This document shows positions 44,332 through 56,390 of a DNA stretch of 64,000 bases, one piece after another. The notes below the pieces were generated by a model. That model was not told the origin of the DNA. It ran no database searches and saw only the letters and a program-made list of their open reading frames with translations. The stretch is from Symsagittifera roscoffensis (Eukaryota; Xenacoelomorpha; Acoela; Convolutidae): assembly GCF_963678635.1 (NCBI RefSeq), contig NC_087068.1, positions 29,762,318-29,826,317 on the forward strand, read 5' to 3'. Positions within the stretch are counted from its first letter, which is position 1; the number at the start of each line of letters is the position of its first letter. The translations under genes and the position numbers were made by a program.

Positions 44332-45886
44332 GATATGTACAGATTTATATTATCCAATGTTATCTGATTTATATTATCCGGACAAAACGAACAAAATTTG
44401 AAAACTCACTGGCTTTTTTTTTATTTTTGGATAAGATTAGACAAAAAAGAAACCAAATTTTATAAAAATTTTAACCATATAAAATTATTGAATTTTTCTT
44501 TTTTGAATAAAAAAATAGACCGGACGAGAAATAAAGTAATTTTGGCTTTTTCGTTGTTCAGCACTTCAGCTAAAAGTATTTTGTTAACTGATAAAAAGGT
44601 AATATCAAAAGTTATATCTTGTACTGAAACGCATTTTTGTGCATCTCGCAGGTCTTGCTCCAGCTAAATTTATTTCTACGAGGGTTAATTTTCCAAAAAC
44701 TTGCGCGAAATGTTTGTTTGTAAGCAAACTATATGAGTTTTATATAGAAAATGACATTTTGGGCTATCAAGCATTATATAATATTTATACCGACTTTTGG
44801 AGAGGTTAACCTCCTAAAAAAATTTTTTATCTATGTAAAAGGATTCTTTCAATACAGTTCTCTAATGATTTCTTTCAGTAGGCTTAACGTGTTTCTTGAC
44901 TAGCTAAAAAAGCAAATATGATCTATTTTGCGGTCTTAATTTTGCTTGCAAAATCATAAAAAATATTTGCACCATGATAAGTTGGATGAAAATTAATTAA
45001 AAAATTTTAAACTTTTGCTCCTTTTTTTGATCTTATCTTATCTCGTTTTTGAAAACTTTGATGACCTTTTATTCAGGTAGATCAATTTGGTTTTCCAAGT
45101 TCTCTCAAAACACAATTAAGAGCATATTATTACAAAACTTTCTTTGCCGAATTTTGATGATTAAGTTTTGATGATTAAACTGCAATTTTTCGGCGCGTGC
45201 TTGCCCTAAAAATTAAAATATATTAGCGCTCATGGTACTTTTAGAAAAATTTTAGTGTCGGCTGGCTAAAAATGGATGGATGTTGTGAAAGGGTACCAAA
45301 GGGGCAAACCTTTGGTTAGTTTGAGGGTCGAATCCCTGATAGGGAGAAGAAATACAGCAGTTAATATCAAATCAATTTTGGAGAGCTATTGGTCTAAACT
45401 ACGCTCCGAGATTACTTTTTTCTTAACCATTAACGGAGAAAAACTTGAAAAGTCGCATAATTACGGAAAAAAGTTTTTTTTGCTGAAAATGTTTGATTTG
45501 GGTTGAAAAAAAATTACCTAGCTTGTTCAAGTTTTTTGTTGCAAGTTACAATAACTGGAAATTACAAAAAATTTATTAAATTTTTTACTTGATTTTTTCG
45601 GATGTATAATAACTTATGAAGACTAGATAAGTTTTGTCGCAATCTTCATTCTCGAAATTTTCAATCTTGAATGGTTCAAGTGGATCAGTGAAAAAAAAAC
45701 AGGTCAGCCAATAAAAATAATGGAAACGCAAATAAAATTAATCGTTTTTTGTGGGGTTTGGAGGATGTAGAAATGCAAAATTGAATAAAATAAAGAGTAA
45801 AAGAGATGAAACGTAGAATACCACAACTTATGCATTTTTCTGGAGAAAAACAAAGAGACAAAATCTCCTCCAGCGATGATGGCAAC
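44332..45886. other. Intergenic, no gene supported
   Basis: T/A-rich. Frames 44398-44667 and 45276-45506 have no motif. A perfect ACCAAAGG...CCTTTGGT hairpin lies at 45294-45315, and a B-box-like GGGTCGAATCCC at 45325 without any tRNA fold. Confidence 0.45.
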
Positions 45887-46465
45887 GATGACTGTTACTA
45901 TGATGACCGAAATGATTGTTACAAAGGTGTGAGTCACAATGATAGCAACGATGATGACTGTTAGTACGATGGTCAGAATGATTGTTACGAAGCTGTGAGT
46001 CACAATGATAGCAACGATGATGACTGTTAGTACGATGGTAGGAATGATTGTTACGAAGCTGTGAGTCACAATGATAGCAACGATGATGACTTTTATTACG
46101 ATGGTCAGAATGATTGTTACGAAGATGTGAGTCACAATGATAGCAACGATGATGACTGTTATTACGATGGTCAGAATGATTGTTAGGAAGATGTGAGTCA
46201 CAATGATAGCAACGATGATGACTGTTATTACGATGGTCAGAATGATTGTTACGAAGATGTGAGTCTTAATGATAGCAACGATGGTGACTGTTATTACGAT
46301 GGTCAGAATGATTGTTACGAAGATGTGAGTCGCAATGATAGCAGCGATGATGACTGTTATTACGATGGTCAGAATGATTGTTACGAAGATGTGAGTCACA
46401 ATGATAGCAACGATGATGACTGTTATTACGATGGTCAGAATGATTGTTGAAAAGATGCGAGTCAC
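45704..46465 (-). CDS. Hypothetical repetitive hydrophobic ORF across the minisatellite
   Basis: A 253-codon minus-strand frame with eight or nine near-identical 22-residue Ile/Val/Thr repeats (TIILTIVITVIIVAIIVTH), then a Phe/Tyr-rich end. It would be extremely hydrophobic. I think it is most likely a by-product of a 66-bp repeat unit. I include it because it is open where the other strand is not. Confidence 0.15.
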   Translation of the reverse strand: MTRIFSTIILTIVITVIIVAIIVTHIFVTIILTIVITVIIAAIIATHIFVTIILTIVITVTIVAIIKTHIFVTIILTIVITVIIVAIIVTHIFLTIILTIVITVIIVAIIVTHIFVTIILTIVIKVIIVAIIVTHSFVTIIPTIVLTVIIVAIIVTHSFVTIILTIVLTVIIVAIIVTHTFVTIISVIIVTVIVAIIAGGDFVSLFFSRKMHKLWYSTFHLFYSLFYSILHFYILQTPQKTINFICVSIIFIG

Positions 46466-46477
46466 AATGATGGCAAT
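45887..46477. repeat. 66-bp minisatellite, nine units
   Basis: Units begin GATGATGACTGTTATTACGA. Boundaries are 45887-45949 (63 bp, first unit), then eight 66-bp units to 46477. All units are multiples of three. The plus strand would read Asp/Asn/Cys/Tyr-rich repeats but has TAG in units 2, 3 and 5. The minus strand stays open throughout. Confidence 0.9.
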
Positions 46478-49239
46478 GATGAGTGTTTCTATACTTCAAC
46501 TAATTCAATTTGTAGAGACTGATTTTGAAAGTGAGTTTGAAAATTCCAGCGGAACAGTTTGCATAAGTTAGTTTTTTTAAAAAGAGAAAGCAGAAAAAAA
46601 TCATTCAAAACTCTATCCGTGGAATTTTGGTAAACAGTTTTCATCGAATAGTGCAAATTTAACTGCACTCGCTAAACAAATGAGACAGTTTGAGTCGGCT
46701 TCAAAATTGGATGTTTTTGAAAAATGAGAGCATTTTTTCAAATGTTTGTTCAATTTGGCTTTAAATCTGAAGAAAATCAAGAAATGGATATTGAACATTT
46801 TCTTCAAAAAATGTTTAAGAACTATTTAAAAACTTAGACAAAAAATCACAAAAGAAATAGTCTGCCAGTGATCTAGTATTATATTGCTTAAAAATACAGC
46901 TCCTAATTTTTGTCATGATTTGGTTGATTTAAATCGGTAGCCTTGATAAAGCAGGTAATTGCAGAATAATAAGTCTGTTATCCTCTTTTAGTGCTGAATT
47001 GTTTTGCTAAACTGTTCTGGTGAAATTGTTTTCTATCAAGTCATAAGAACTTGATAAGAACAAAACGCAATTTGGTTCTTGCGAAAATCATTCGTGCATT
47101 AATGAGGATTTTTTTGAGATACTTTGAATATCATTCGATAAAAAAAACATTAGTACCATCAGGTTCGTAATAAAGTTTTTTTTTCTAATCTTGAGTTCGT
47201 TAAATTGCTTGTGGTGTTCCTTGGGCGGCTTTATTGGTCCCATTTTTTCTTGATCTACATAGAAGATCAATTATAGCTTTTTGTCGAAATTTGTTCACAT
47301 GCAACACAAAGCAAAGTTTTGCTCTTCAAACATGCAAATTTTTTAAACTTTTTAAAAAAATTTTGACACAATTTGCTTTAACATTATTGTATATTGCATT
47401 GAAAAATCGATAATAGTTTTTGTTGCATAGTCTCTGATACATAGTTTAACCAACAAAAATCAATCAATTTTAAAAATGTCATAGCAAATTATCAGAACAA
47501 ATTTCTTTCTCTGAAAAAAATGACTAACTACATGATAAATTGATGATGCAGAAACAAGACGTTTTATTTTTAATGTGAAGAATTGATCAAAAAAATCTGT
47601 GGGTGTATTAAATTTTACTCAAAATTTGTTGCAAGTTTTTTTTTGATGTGCCAAACTGCAAAAAAAAAATAGAAAAACGGGAAGCCTGAACAGGTGAACA
47701 TATTACATATTTTTGCCACTGCAAATTACCGCATGTTAGAATGCAAGCTTTTCGTTCAAAATCAATGTTCTTAATCAATATTAGTAAACTAAAGCACTTT
47801 GTGCAATTTAAAATGAGCCCTACAGTTAGAATTTTTTGAAGAAAGACTTGCTTTCTAACTGTAATTGAATAAACTGATTTGATCATGAATTGTTACTTTC
47901 TGTCAAAAAGTTTTGGTTTACAAAATCACATTCTCGTTCAACAAGCACAATGTGGTAACAATGATATAATGTGCTCAATATTGTTCACTTGACCTGAGTG
48001 AATACGAAGAAAACCTGTTGAAGTTGAAACCACGCAAATTTCAAAATTTAAAAGTTCAAAAGTTTTTAAACATTGAAAATTGTCACAAATTCAAAAGTCA
48101 ATTTAAATTAAAATACTACTCACCGTCGATTTTTTTTATTCAATCATTGAAACACCGGAAAACAGCCTGACTTAGAAACTTAGACTTAGACTGAATAAAC
48201 AATTTTTTTCTTACATCAATTTTTCAAAAAAAAAACTCCACTGTTAATTATGCACCACGATATACGCAAAAAAAATCAAACACGAAACAAGCTTATTAAG
48301 CCCTAAAAACATTGAAAATTTTATTGAGCGTAGATATGAGCATTTGTTGTGATGAATGAAAAACTTTCGTTTGAAAACGTAATTTTTTTTGTTCATATCG
48401 GTCTGTGAAATTGAACTTTTCATCAACAGAAGCTTGAGATTGCGCTCAATTTTGCCGACCAGAGTCATGAGAAGCAAATTTTGCCAAATATAGCACGGAT
48501 TCCAACACCAAGCTACGTATCAACTTCAACGTTTTTTTTCGCTAGCAATTCATTCAAAAAAAATATATTCTAGTTTTTCTTTGTACGCTAGTTCTATCCA
48601 GTTAAAATGTTGCAGAAAATTTACTTAATGATGATGAAAAACTTTTTTATCAAAAATAGTAGTACTAGTACTAATATTAGTACTCCTGTGATGCTAGTAA
48701 TTGCATGAAATCAAAAGTTATGTTTTTACCTGCATTTGTGGATTATTTGTAGGAACTCAAAAATTGTTAATTTGGCCATGTACTGGCCTAGATACTGCGC
48801 GTTTATGGAATTTTCAGGACGATGAAAGCGTAAGCGCAAGTTGTTAAGTGTGGCAAAACATCCCGCGTTCAAAAGCATTCCATGTTAATTTGAGGAGGCA
48901 AACTAATTGGTCGACATAATTCTCGACAAAACACTCATTTGAAGCACTTATTTTTTAGTTTGGCTGTTAATAAGGAACAAAAGAAAAACTCAAAAATTAA
49001 ACGACAATATTCAAAACTATTTAAGCGTATCAAACTGTTTTTAGCTCAAAGGTTATTTCAAATCAAAATTTCTTGTTAACTTTTGAAAATCCCATTTTAA
49101 CACGTGCTATTTGATATTGCGGAGAGAATATAGAATTATATTCTCTAGTGTAAATTATAGCGTACCAAAAATTTGGTGGCAAAAACAAAAATGTTCGAGG
49201 CCAGTTTAAGACAATCAAAAATTAAATGAGCAGTCTTTT
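46478..49239. other. Intergenic, no gene supported
   Basis: 2.8 kb T/A-rich sequence with only short frames (for example 46613-46807, 47608-47886 and 48244-48477 on minus) lacking motifs. A short palindromic run of AGTACTAGTACTAA near 48658 is the only structure noted. Confidence 0.5.
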
Positions 49240-49545
49240 TGTGCAGTTTTTTCGTGTCTCATAATATGTGTCGGTTTAGTTTTTCTGTGGTCGCACTTTT
49301 TGTAGATTTGTTCACAGATCGATATTCTTAGATAATCTAGAATTTTTTAAGGAAAAAATTTTAAGTTCAAATATCTCAATACTTGAACACTGATTAAAAA
49401 ATTAACATCGGTCAATAATAGAGAGATGTCGATACACTTCATATTTCCTTGAAAAGCCTAGATTATCTTAGAGAATTGATCTGTGATCAAAACATGCAAA
49501 ATTGTCGACGAGGACTGAAAAAATTGAACACGCGAAAAAATAATC
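49240..49545. repeat. Diverged palindromic element
   Basis: Best arms 49313-49340 and 49458-49485 match at 24 of 28 positions in inverted orientation (CACAGATC...GATAATCTAG), with weaker similarity extending outward on both sides to about 49240 and 49545. Probably an old foldback MITE. Confidence 0.5.
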
Positions 49546-49850
49546 AAACGTTTAACAACCAGAAACAGCTTGGTTTTTATTTTTCATCATACTGAATAAA
49601 CCACTTTTTTTGCTGAAAACTTCTCAGGTTACGTGATATAAAACTCTCACTTCTATTACCTTTTAAAAAATACCTCCGCTGAGAATTTTACACCAAGATA
49701 ACCAAAAGCAGCATTTCAGATTCGAATTAAGCTGGTTAGGCTTGGAACAAAAAAATGAGTCCTTTAGTATGGATAGCTCAGAGAATTTGTTGTCATCAAT
49801 AAAAAACAGTTTCATTAAGGAGTTTGTAAATGTTGTCCAAATTGGTATAG
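49546..49850. other. Intergenic spacer before copy C
   Basis: No feature seen. Confidence 0.5.
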
Positions 49851-50260
49851 TGAGTTATGTCCGAAGTGGTTAACTCATAGAGTAATTTCGGATAGGGTAC
49901 ACCGTCTGCTCGTCACGCTATCTTATTTTCAGCCGGATAGATTCGTGCAACTTCTTAGTCTAATACCGATCCTAATCTTACTCTTATATCTACTAGTCTC
50001 AGGGTGTTTAACTAGTTTCTGCTAGGCTCAATAGATCTAGAGTATACTGGCTTATTGCAACTGCTGAAGTTCTCTTGGAGAGGCAACTAATTTCTAAGTT
50101 AAATTCAAATCTCTCTGGTGCTGAAATTACAAGTAATTTCAGCACTTACAAATAAGTGGGTTGTTAGTTAGATGGATTATGATTGGTTAATATTAAATAT
50201 TTTACAGTGGTAAAATATCCAATTTATCCAATTATAAAATGTAGTTTAGATCAGGTTCCA
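49851..50260 (-). repeat. 3' LTR of copy C
   Basis: 410 bp, complete, beginning (element sense) TGGAACCTG and ending AACTCA. Stem-loop at 50118-50145. The sequence before it (element sense) is the undisturbed 3' end that copy B has lost. Confidence 0.92.
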
Positions 50261-50935
50261 CCCATCCGGGGTTTACAGAGTTTTATAGAACTATCTTTCT
50301 GCAATTTGAAGGATGGATGATGAACGTTGGTATTTGGCGAACATCATTTTCTTGTCCGGTTCCTCTTGGAGAAGAACATTCCAGGACGCTGGAATTCTGG
50401 TCAGGAAATTGTTACGTCGTCTTTCGACAACGACCGTGATCCCCAATGAATTTAATCCGATTTCAAAATGGTTTGCTATGACAGGTTTTTCTGTATTATG
50501 TAGAGAACTTTTTTTGTGTGCTACCTCGTCTGGGAATGGCGTGAAGATCGTGTGTGGAAGGGATGCCTTGTAACTCGGACCTGTACGTATACTTGAACAT
50601 CGAGGTGGTCATTGGTCTAGTTCAATGAAGTCCTTTTCTGCGAAGTCAAGTCGTACTCTAAACCCTTTGAGTTGTGATTGTGGGCGGCATGTCGGTTTGT
50701 GCTTAGCCATTCTTTTGTTCGAGTATGATGGGATCATCTAATCTTTGTATGTTCGTCTTTGCTGTTGTGTATTGATCTATATACTGCAAAGTATGATTTA
50801 CATTTTATAAAATTATGTTATTTCAATTTTTTAATCATGATTTTAGTTAGTCGTTTTCACAAAAGCGTTTTGTTTTATTTTGGTTATTTTGAAGAGTTAC
50901 TCACCCTTGAGTACCTCTTATTAAAAATAGAAGTG

Positions 50936-51035
50936 TGGTCACAAAGCGTGGATGTAGCGCGGTGGGTTAGGCCGGCTATAGAGCATGCTCAGGACGTCCT
51001 CTGTGGAGGGTTAGGCCAGGAGTGGGAGTATGATT
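50936..51035 (+). other. tRNA-like block, copy C
   Basis: Same A-box-like sequence, TGTAGCGCGGTGGGTTAG, as in copies A and B. Opposite in strand to the element. Confidence 0.35.
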
Positions 51036-51051
51036 TCATGCTGTTTCTTTG

Positions 51052-51441
51052 AGAGGTCCTGGTATGTGATAACGTTTTATGTTGGTTTTATGTTGGTCTT
51101 TCTTATGTTACTTTGGTTGTGCCCTTTTTTCAAAAATCAAACTGTTTTTGGTATGGGTTTGTCTTGCGAATTTTTTTGTGTTTTATTATTTCTTTCTTGG
51201 TCTTTATAATAGTCTTCAAAAGAATAAATTATCCAGTTTTAAACTGAGAGGTCCTGGTATGTGATAACGTTTTTTGTTGGTTTTATGTTGGTCTTTCTTA
51301 TGTTACTTTGGTTGTGTCCTTTTTTCAAAAATCAAATTGTTTTTGGTATGGGTTTGTCTTGCGAATTTTTTGTGTTTTATTATTTCTTTCTTGGTCTTTA
51401 TAATAGTCTTCGAAAGAATAAATTATCCAGTTTTAAACTGG
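51052..51441. repeat. 195-bp tandem duplication in copy C
   Basis: Two near-identical units, 51052-51246 and 51247-51441, each starting GAGGTCCTGGTATGTG and ending at the CCAGTTTTAAACTG hairpin. Copies A and B have only one unit. Few changes between units indicate a recent event. Confidence 0.88.
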
Positions 51442-51974
51442 GTTAATCCGGTGTGGGTACTGTTGGTTTTCTTTTCTTAGTCATGCTGTTATTTTATGAT
51501 TTGTGGTGTTTAGTAAGCTGCGTTGGTTAGTTTGGTTTAGTATATAATTCCTTTCCAACCGGGTTAAAGGACAGTTTGAAACTTGTTATCGTGTGTTAGA
51601 GTTGTTGAGAGTGAAAGCTTGAAACTTAAAATCATTATTTAAACAATTCTTTTTGGGCGAGCTGTGCGAGTTTGGATAGAATTCTTGTGCGAGTGAAATG
51701 AAAATATTGAAAAGGTTAGTACTGTTTTCTCATTTTATTAATTTATTGCATAGAAATTGAAGTTTACTGCGTTTTGGGGAATTTTAAAATTATAAACTTT
51801 CATCGTAATTAAGTTTACTGCTTCATGGGGGAATAATTTATAAATAAAATTACTACATTTGGTATGAATTTTATCACATTTTTTAGTGCAAGAAATTAAC
51901 GAATTTTAAGAGAGTTTAACAAGTTTGTATTTTTGTTTTTCTTTTCTGTTTTGTAGATGATCGTGGTGTGAAGA

Positions 51975-52057
51975 CTAGAAATATAATCAAACATTGATAT
52001 AAAATGGTTATTACTAATTTAAATTTATTAGTGAAGAGTATTTTAAATTATACTTAC
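51975..52057 (-). other. Putative intron after the late ORF, copy C
   Basis: 83 bp, CAG|GTAAGTATAA donor to TTTCTAG acceptor on the minus strand, immediately after the late-ORF stop. Confidence 0.6.
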
Positions 52058-52060
52058 CTG

Positions 52061-53852
52061 TTAATCATCTGGGAAAAAGCCGTGGGGGAAGATGTCGTGT
52101 ATCATATCTGATGTTGTTAGTAATTTGGCTAGTATGCGTATGAGGTTTTTAGTTTGTAGCAGTGGCCAAAGCAATTGAAGTGCTTTAATGGTTTTTAGTT
52201 ATTCGCTGCCTACTGCAAACTCGTAAGGTGTGTTTTGAATGAGCTTATATACTTTATGATTATATTTAGTATTGTGAATGAATTCTAATATTGGTATTTC
52301 AATAGGCTGGATAAATTCATGCGGGATAAGGAAGGGTCTGGATTCTTTGGCATTGAAGGTCTTCGTGATGGGACAGAATATATACATTTGGGTAACTGCG
52401 TCATAGTTGCGGAGGATGCCGTGGAGGTTAGTATCTTTGATGCAATATGTAAGATTAAGGAAAAATGGTGACGTGTACTTTGAGTTAAGAAACTGAAAAC
52501 GATGGTGAGGTTGTCTTGATGCAAATCAATTTGATTTTGTATAAAACGATAGTATGTATATGTGTGGGTTTGTTTTGTGCTTTACATAATATCGTGGGAA
52601 CAGTGCAAGTCGCGTTCCTGTGGTGAAAGAAAATGAAAGGTTAGTGAAAATAACTGAAATTTATCATAGAAGCTTTCGTATGCTTGAATATCAGCTAGTG
52701 ATTTTGAAATAATGTGATCTTTCTTTCTATCAAAATTATTAAGTTTGAACGCGTATGATGTTTTGATGAAAAAATTTTCTGTTAGTTGCGGGTTTGCGAA
52801 GCGGTCTTCATCTATAAATTGGTCTTTATTAGGTCGGATGATATTATGGTCCTAATATTCTATTGCAAATTCGTTAGCTCGGGGTGCAGCGAATGTTTTG
52901 AGTAACTTTTTATATCCAACGTAAGTAAATTGTCGAGGTGTTAGTGTTGTAGTGAGTCTATATAACATGTCTTTGTTCTTTTCTATGCTGTCATGAATAT
53001 TAGTTAGTGGTAGGCAAAGGGGGTTAGTAAAATGATAATAAGCTGTCCAATGAAGTGTTGGCATTAAAACATGTTCATCTACAAAATTGCGTGTGTCATT
53101 AGTATCGTTAGGTGTATTTAATGTATATTGTGGAAATGAGGGTAGGGTGATTGCAAGAAAATTTTTCCTGTTTGTATGTTGCGGGTGATTAACATATTCG
53201 CGGGCTGTTCCGGGTTTGGTCGGGAATGGGTGATTTGGGAATTTTCGTTTAAAAGTGCGATAAGCTCGGTGAGTGCTACTAGGTGTTTCGGTGGATGTGG
53301 ATGATTGTGTGAATGATGGAGTGTAAGCTGAGGAGGGTGTAGGAGTAGGTGGATTTGAGGATGTTATTGTGGATGATAATTGATGTATTGTGAGGGTGTT
53401 AGGGTGTATTAACTGTTGTTGTAGGGTAATAAAATTATCAAGTTCCTGGGAAATTTGGGGGGTATCTGGGGAATTATTATATGATCTGTCGGAATGAAGT
53501 GGAGAATAGGTTGGGGTCACTTGCGAAGCATAAGAAGGAGTGGATGATTTGATGGGATTGGTTGAAAAGGGGGTTTTGAAAAAACTGAGGAGTTGGTCTG
53601 AGTATAATTTGATGGAGATGGTTCGGAGTCTGCAAATTCGTCAGTGGTTTCTACATTAGGGTTATTAAATTGTGAGATAGAGTATAAAACTGAAATATCT
53701 GAGTTAGTATCAGAATTCGTGCTTGATCATATATTGATAATCGGAAAATCGGGTGGTGGGAAAGCAAAAAGTGGGATTATTGGGATTTGAGTTTGGAGGT
53801 TGGCTGGGTGGGAATTTGAGCGATGGAGGGATCCAAATTGTAGGCTCATCAT
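52061..53852 (-). pseudogene. Late ORF, copy C
   Basis: Start context ATGAGCC at 53849, end FFPDD and TAA near 52061. The longest piece, 53520-52852 (222 codons), spans the junction of disordered and ordered parts without the insertion seen in copy B. It continues with YIFCPITKTFNAKESRPFLI (about 52390-52330) matching copy B. Stops at 52199 and shifts near 52850, 52600 and 53520 interrupt it. Agreement with copy B extends through the whole ordered part, so this was a real protein. Function unknown. Confidence 0.6.
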
Positions 53853-55790
53853 GGGCTAAAAAAATGATTATGTTGAGACTGAAAAGTGGTGGTGTGGGGT
53901 TGTTCTATAATTTGTTCGTATGTTCCTATAAGATAGTTAATTTTTCTAAGATGTAATAGGGCCATCCTAGAAAAGCTAGAATTTTGTTCTTTAGGGTGAC
54001 AAAACTGAAAATATTTATAAGTGAAATATCTTGTGGTCTGTATTTTTCACCGTTTAAGTGTATGTAGTCTTAAATGTCTTTAAAATATCCGCTATAATCT
54101 TGTGCATAAACATCTGTAAATCCTGCGGTTTCGGCAAGTTTTCTTAAATTCTGATCAATTGACTGTCTTTGTATTGTGTCTATTTGTGTTAATAATTGTT
54201 GAAATTGTTGTGTTCTATTGTGATGCTGGATATCTGATTTAGAATATATTCCAATTGATTGTAAATCAATATTTGGATTACGAGCAATGGCTCTGATGCT
54301 TTCGGGTAAAATTTTTTTGAGTGATTGCATTAACGTAGGGTATGGTGTAAGTAGATAGTATTTATCTTCATCAGGATTCAATTGTACTACCTGTGGCTAT
54401 TTTCTGATCTACATGGGACTGCAGTATCCCAAAAATATGTTCGTCTTGAAAGTGTGTCGACAAAATGTACCTTATTTTTATAGAATATAGGGATTCTTTT
54501 ATAACAAAGTTTGTCTTCAAAAACATATAGTGGTGATACTTTTTTGGTACAAGTATAAAACCATAAAATATTTCCTTCGTAGTCTAGAAAATTTGATCTA
54601 TTTCCTGATAATAAGTATCCTGCGTAGGGTATTTTTAGTACTGCTAGTGCAAGTGATTGTAGGATTCCTGTTCTTTCCAATTCGCATAATTGGTGAAGTG
54701 TTTCTAATTCGGAGAATGACATTTCTTGAAAAATTCGACCAATTTTGTAATTTAACTTCATATCTAAGTGGATATCGTAATGAATATTACCGAAATAGGT
54801 GCTATTCATTAGTGATAGTTCTTGTAAACGTGTACTTTTACTGTCACGTGGTTTTAGTTTTCCACCAGGTTGACCTGTGCTTTTTTGAAAGTTAACTGGG
54901 ATGTATGATTTTCCTTCATTTATAGGGTGACTTGTGGCATAAGGGTCAAATTTTATTTTTCTAGTGGTCATGTCGAAACCTTTTTCGTATTCGACAAGTT
55001 TTTCAGAATATTGTGTCTTATAAAGTGGATTACTGTATTTGCATGCAATTTCTGTTTCTCTATATATTTGGAAAGGTGTCAGTTTATTTTCTATATTGTG
55101 GATGTTTCTAAAATCAGTACTTTGTTTTCGTGATGGATTTACTTGTTCGTTTGGAATTGATTCTATAAAATATTTTTTTCATGAAATTTTATCATTCGAG
55201 CGTGTATTTTTGCTACTTGGAATGTTGTGCATGTATCTTGGGGAAACCAAACAATTGTTGCTTGTGTCCGTGTTGTAGGGTCACAATAACATTGGTCATT
55301 TTTGCAAGGTAATCTAATTCCTTGATAGATCATTGTGTTAACTGATAAATCTCGTGTGAGTTGTACTTTTTCGAGTTGTATTTTCCAATCGAAAAACATT
55401 ATTTCTTGATATCCTCTATTTTTTGTGTCTGCTTTGCAGTTTGAGAGGTCATTTATTCCAATGTGTGGTATCCAGTGTTTGTCGTGTATATCATAAGTTA
55501 ATCTTCCGTGTACGCCGTTGTATGGGTATTTTTCGTCTAGTTTTATATGTCCTTGATATCTTTCAAGTTGAGCTTGGTGTACAGAATCGGCAAAGACTTG
55601 GAAATTTACTATTTTCCTGTCTGTGTTTCTATTTCTTGTGATGTTTAGTCTGAGTAGTTCGTTTATACAATCATCGGGATTTAGATGTAAAAGTCGTTCT
55701 ATATTACTTTGATAGAATGATTCGTGATCAAGTCGGTTCTTATTTCCATTGGAAACTTGTGAACAGTGTTTTTTCAACACTGGTAGTGAT
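53700..55790 (-). pseudogene. env: Envelope-like glycoprotein, copy C, N-terminus deleted
   Basis: Three main blocks (55790-55163, 54971-54387, 54381-54070) match copy B, then the hydrophobic C-terminus and tail (about 54060-53740). A deletion joins the preceding Pro/Ser/Thr-rich ORF directly to the ectodomain, removing the signal peptide and about the first 100 residues. Other breaks lie near 55163 and at 54386. Copy C reads through where copy B has TGA (32143). Confidence 0.7.
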
Positions 55791-56390
55791 GATGATGTTG
55801 TTGTATCTGTAGAAATATCTATTGGATCATTTATTAAATTTGGTTCACCTTGTGTTAATGATTGTGTTAAAGGGATTTTCACGTATTTGTTCAGATGTTG
55901 GCGTTGAACCTAAGTAATCTGAGGGTATATTTGAGGTGCTCTGTTGTGAAAGTAGTGTGGGAGTTTCTGGCAATGTACTACTTGAAATTTCTGGAGTCGT
56001 TGGTGTTGGTGATTGGGGTATATCAAAATGAACTCTAGGGGTTTGAAAACTTCTGTTTCGTCGTGGATGTATAATTTGTCTATTTATTTCGACTGTATTT
56101 TGGTTTTGACTAATGTTTCTTATTCTGCTTAATTCTTGTGGTAATGTGGGGTACAAATTATATGTTGGTTCACTTAGAGGTGCCTGTCGCTGAACTGGTT
56201 CTAATGGTTCGGATAAGCGAGCGTGTCATTCTTCAAAAGTGTATGGATTATCTTGGAAGGATATTCGTGTGGATATTTGGGGGTTTTGAGTAGTTGTCGG
56301 TATTGCTGGGTTTTCCTGGGATGATGTCGGTGAAGACTGATTTTGTGATTGTTGGTTAGCAATTTTTGAAAGTGTTCTGATTGATTTTTT
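55790..56390 (-). pseudogene. Pro/Ser/Thr-rich ORF, copy C, truncated
   Basis: Open from the two-helix ORF stop in the same frame, interrupted by one TGA at about 56225, then 55845-56156 (opening at TTG). No ATG. Its ordered C-terminal half, present in copy B, is lost in the deletion that fuses it to env. Confidence 0.5.

Larger units (their letters stand above)
50261..51974 (-). other. 3' untranslated region of copy C
   Basis: Contains the tRNA-like block at about 50936-51035 on the plus strand, the tandem duplication, and the conserved GGTTGGAAAGG-type block. The plus-strand frames at 50313-50573, 50759-51052, 51079-51264 and 51261-51480 are antisense to the element and unsupported. Confidence 0.6.

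Noticed and set aside
45290-45370. A tRNA gene, because of a B-box-like GGGTCGAATCCC
   Set aside because: The T-loop would be too short and no acceptor or anticodon arms can be found around it.
45704-46465. Multi-spanning membrane protein on the minus strand
   Set aside because: Better explained as a 66-bp minisatellite whose unit length preserves all frames; listed only with very low confidence.
45887-46477. CRISPR-like array
   Set aside because: Units are directly adjacent without unique spacers; it is a plain tandem repeat.
54530-54895. Plus-strand frame of 121 codons
   Set aside because: Antisense to the conserved env region of copy C; no own conservation signal.
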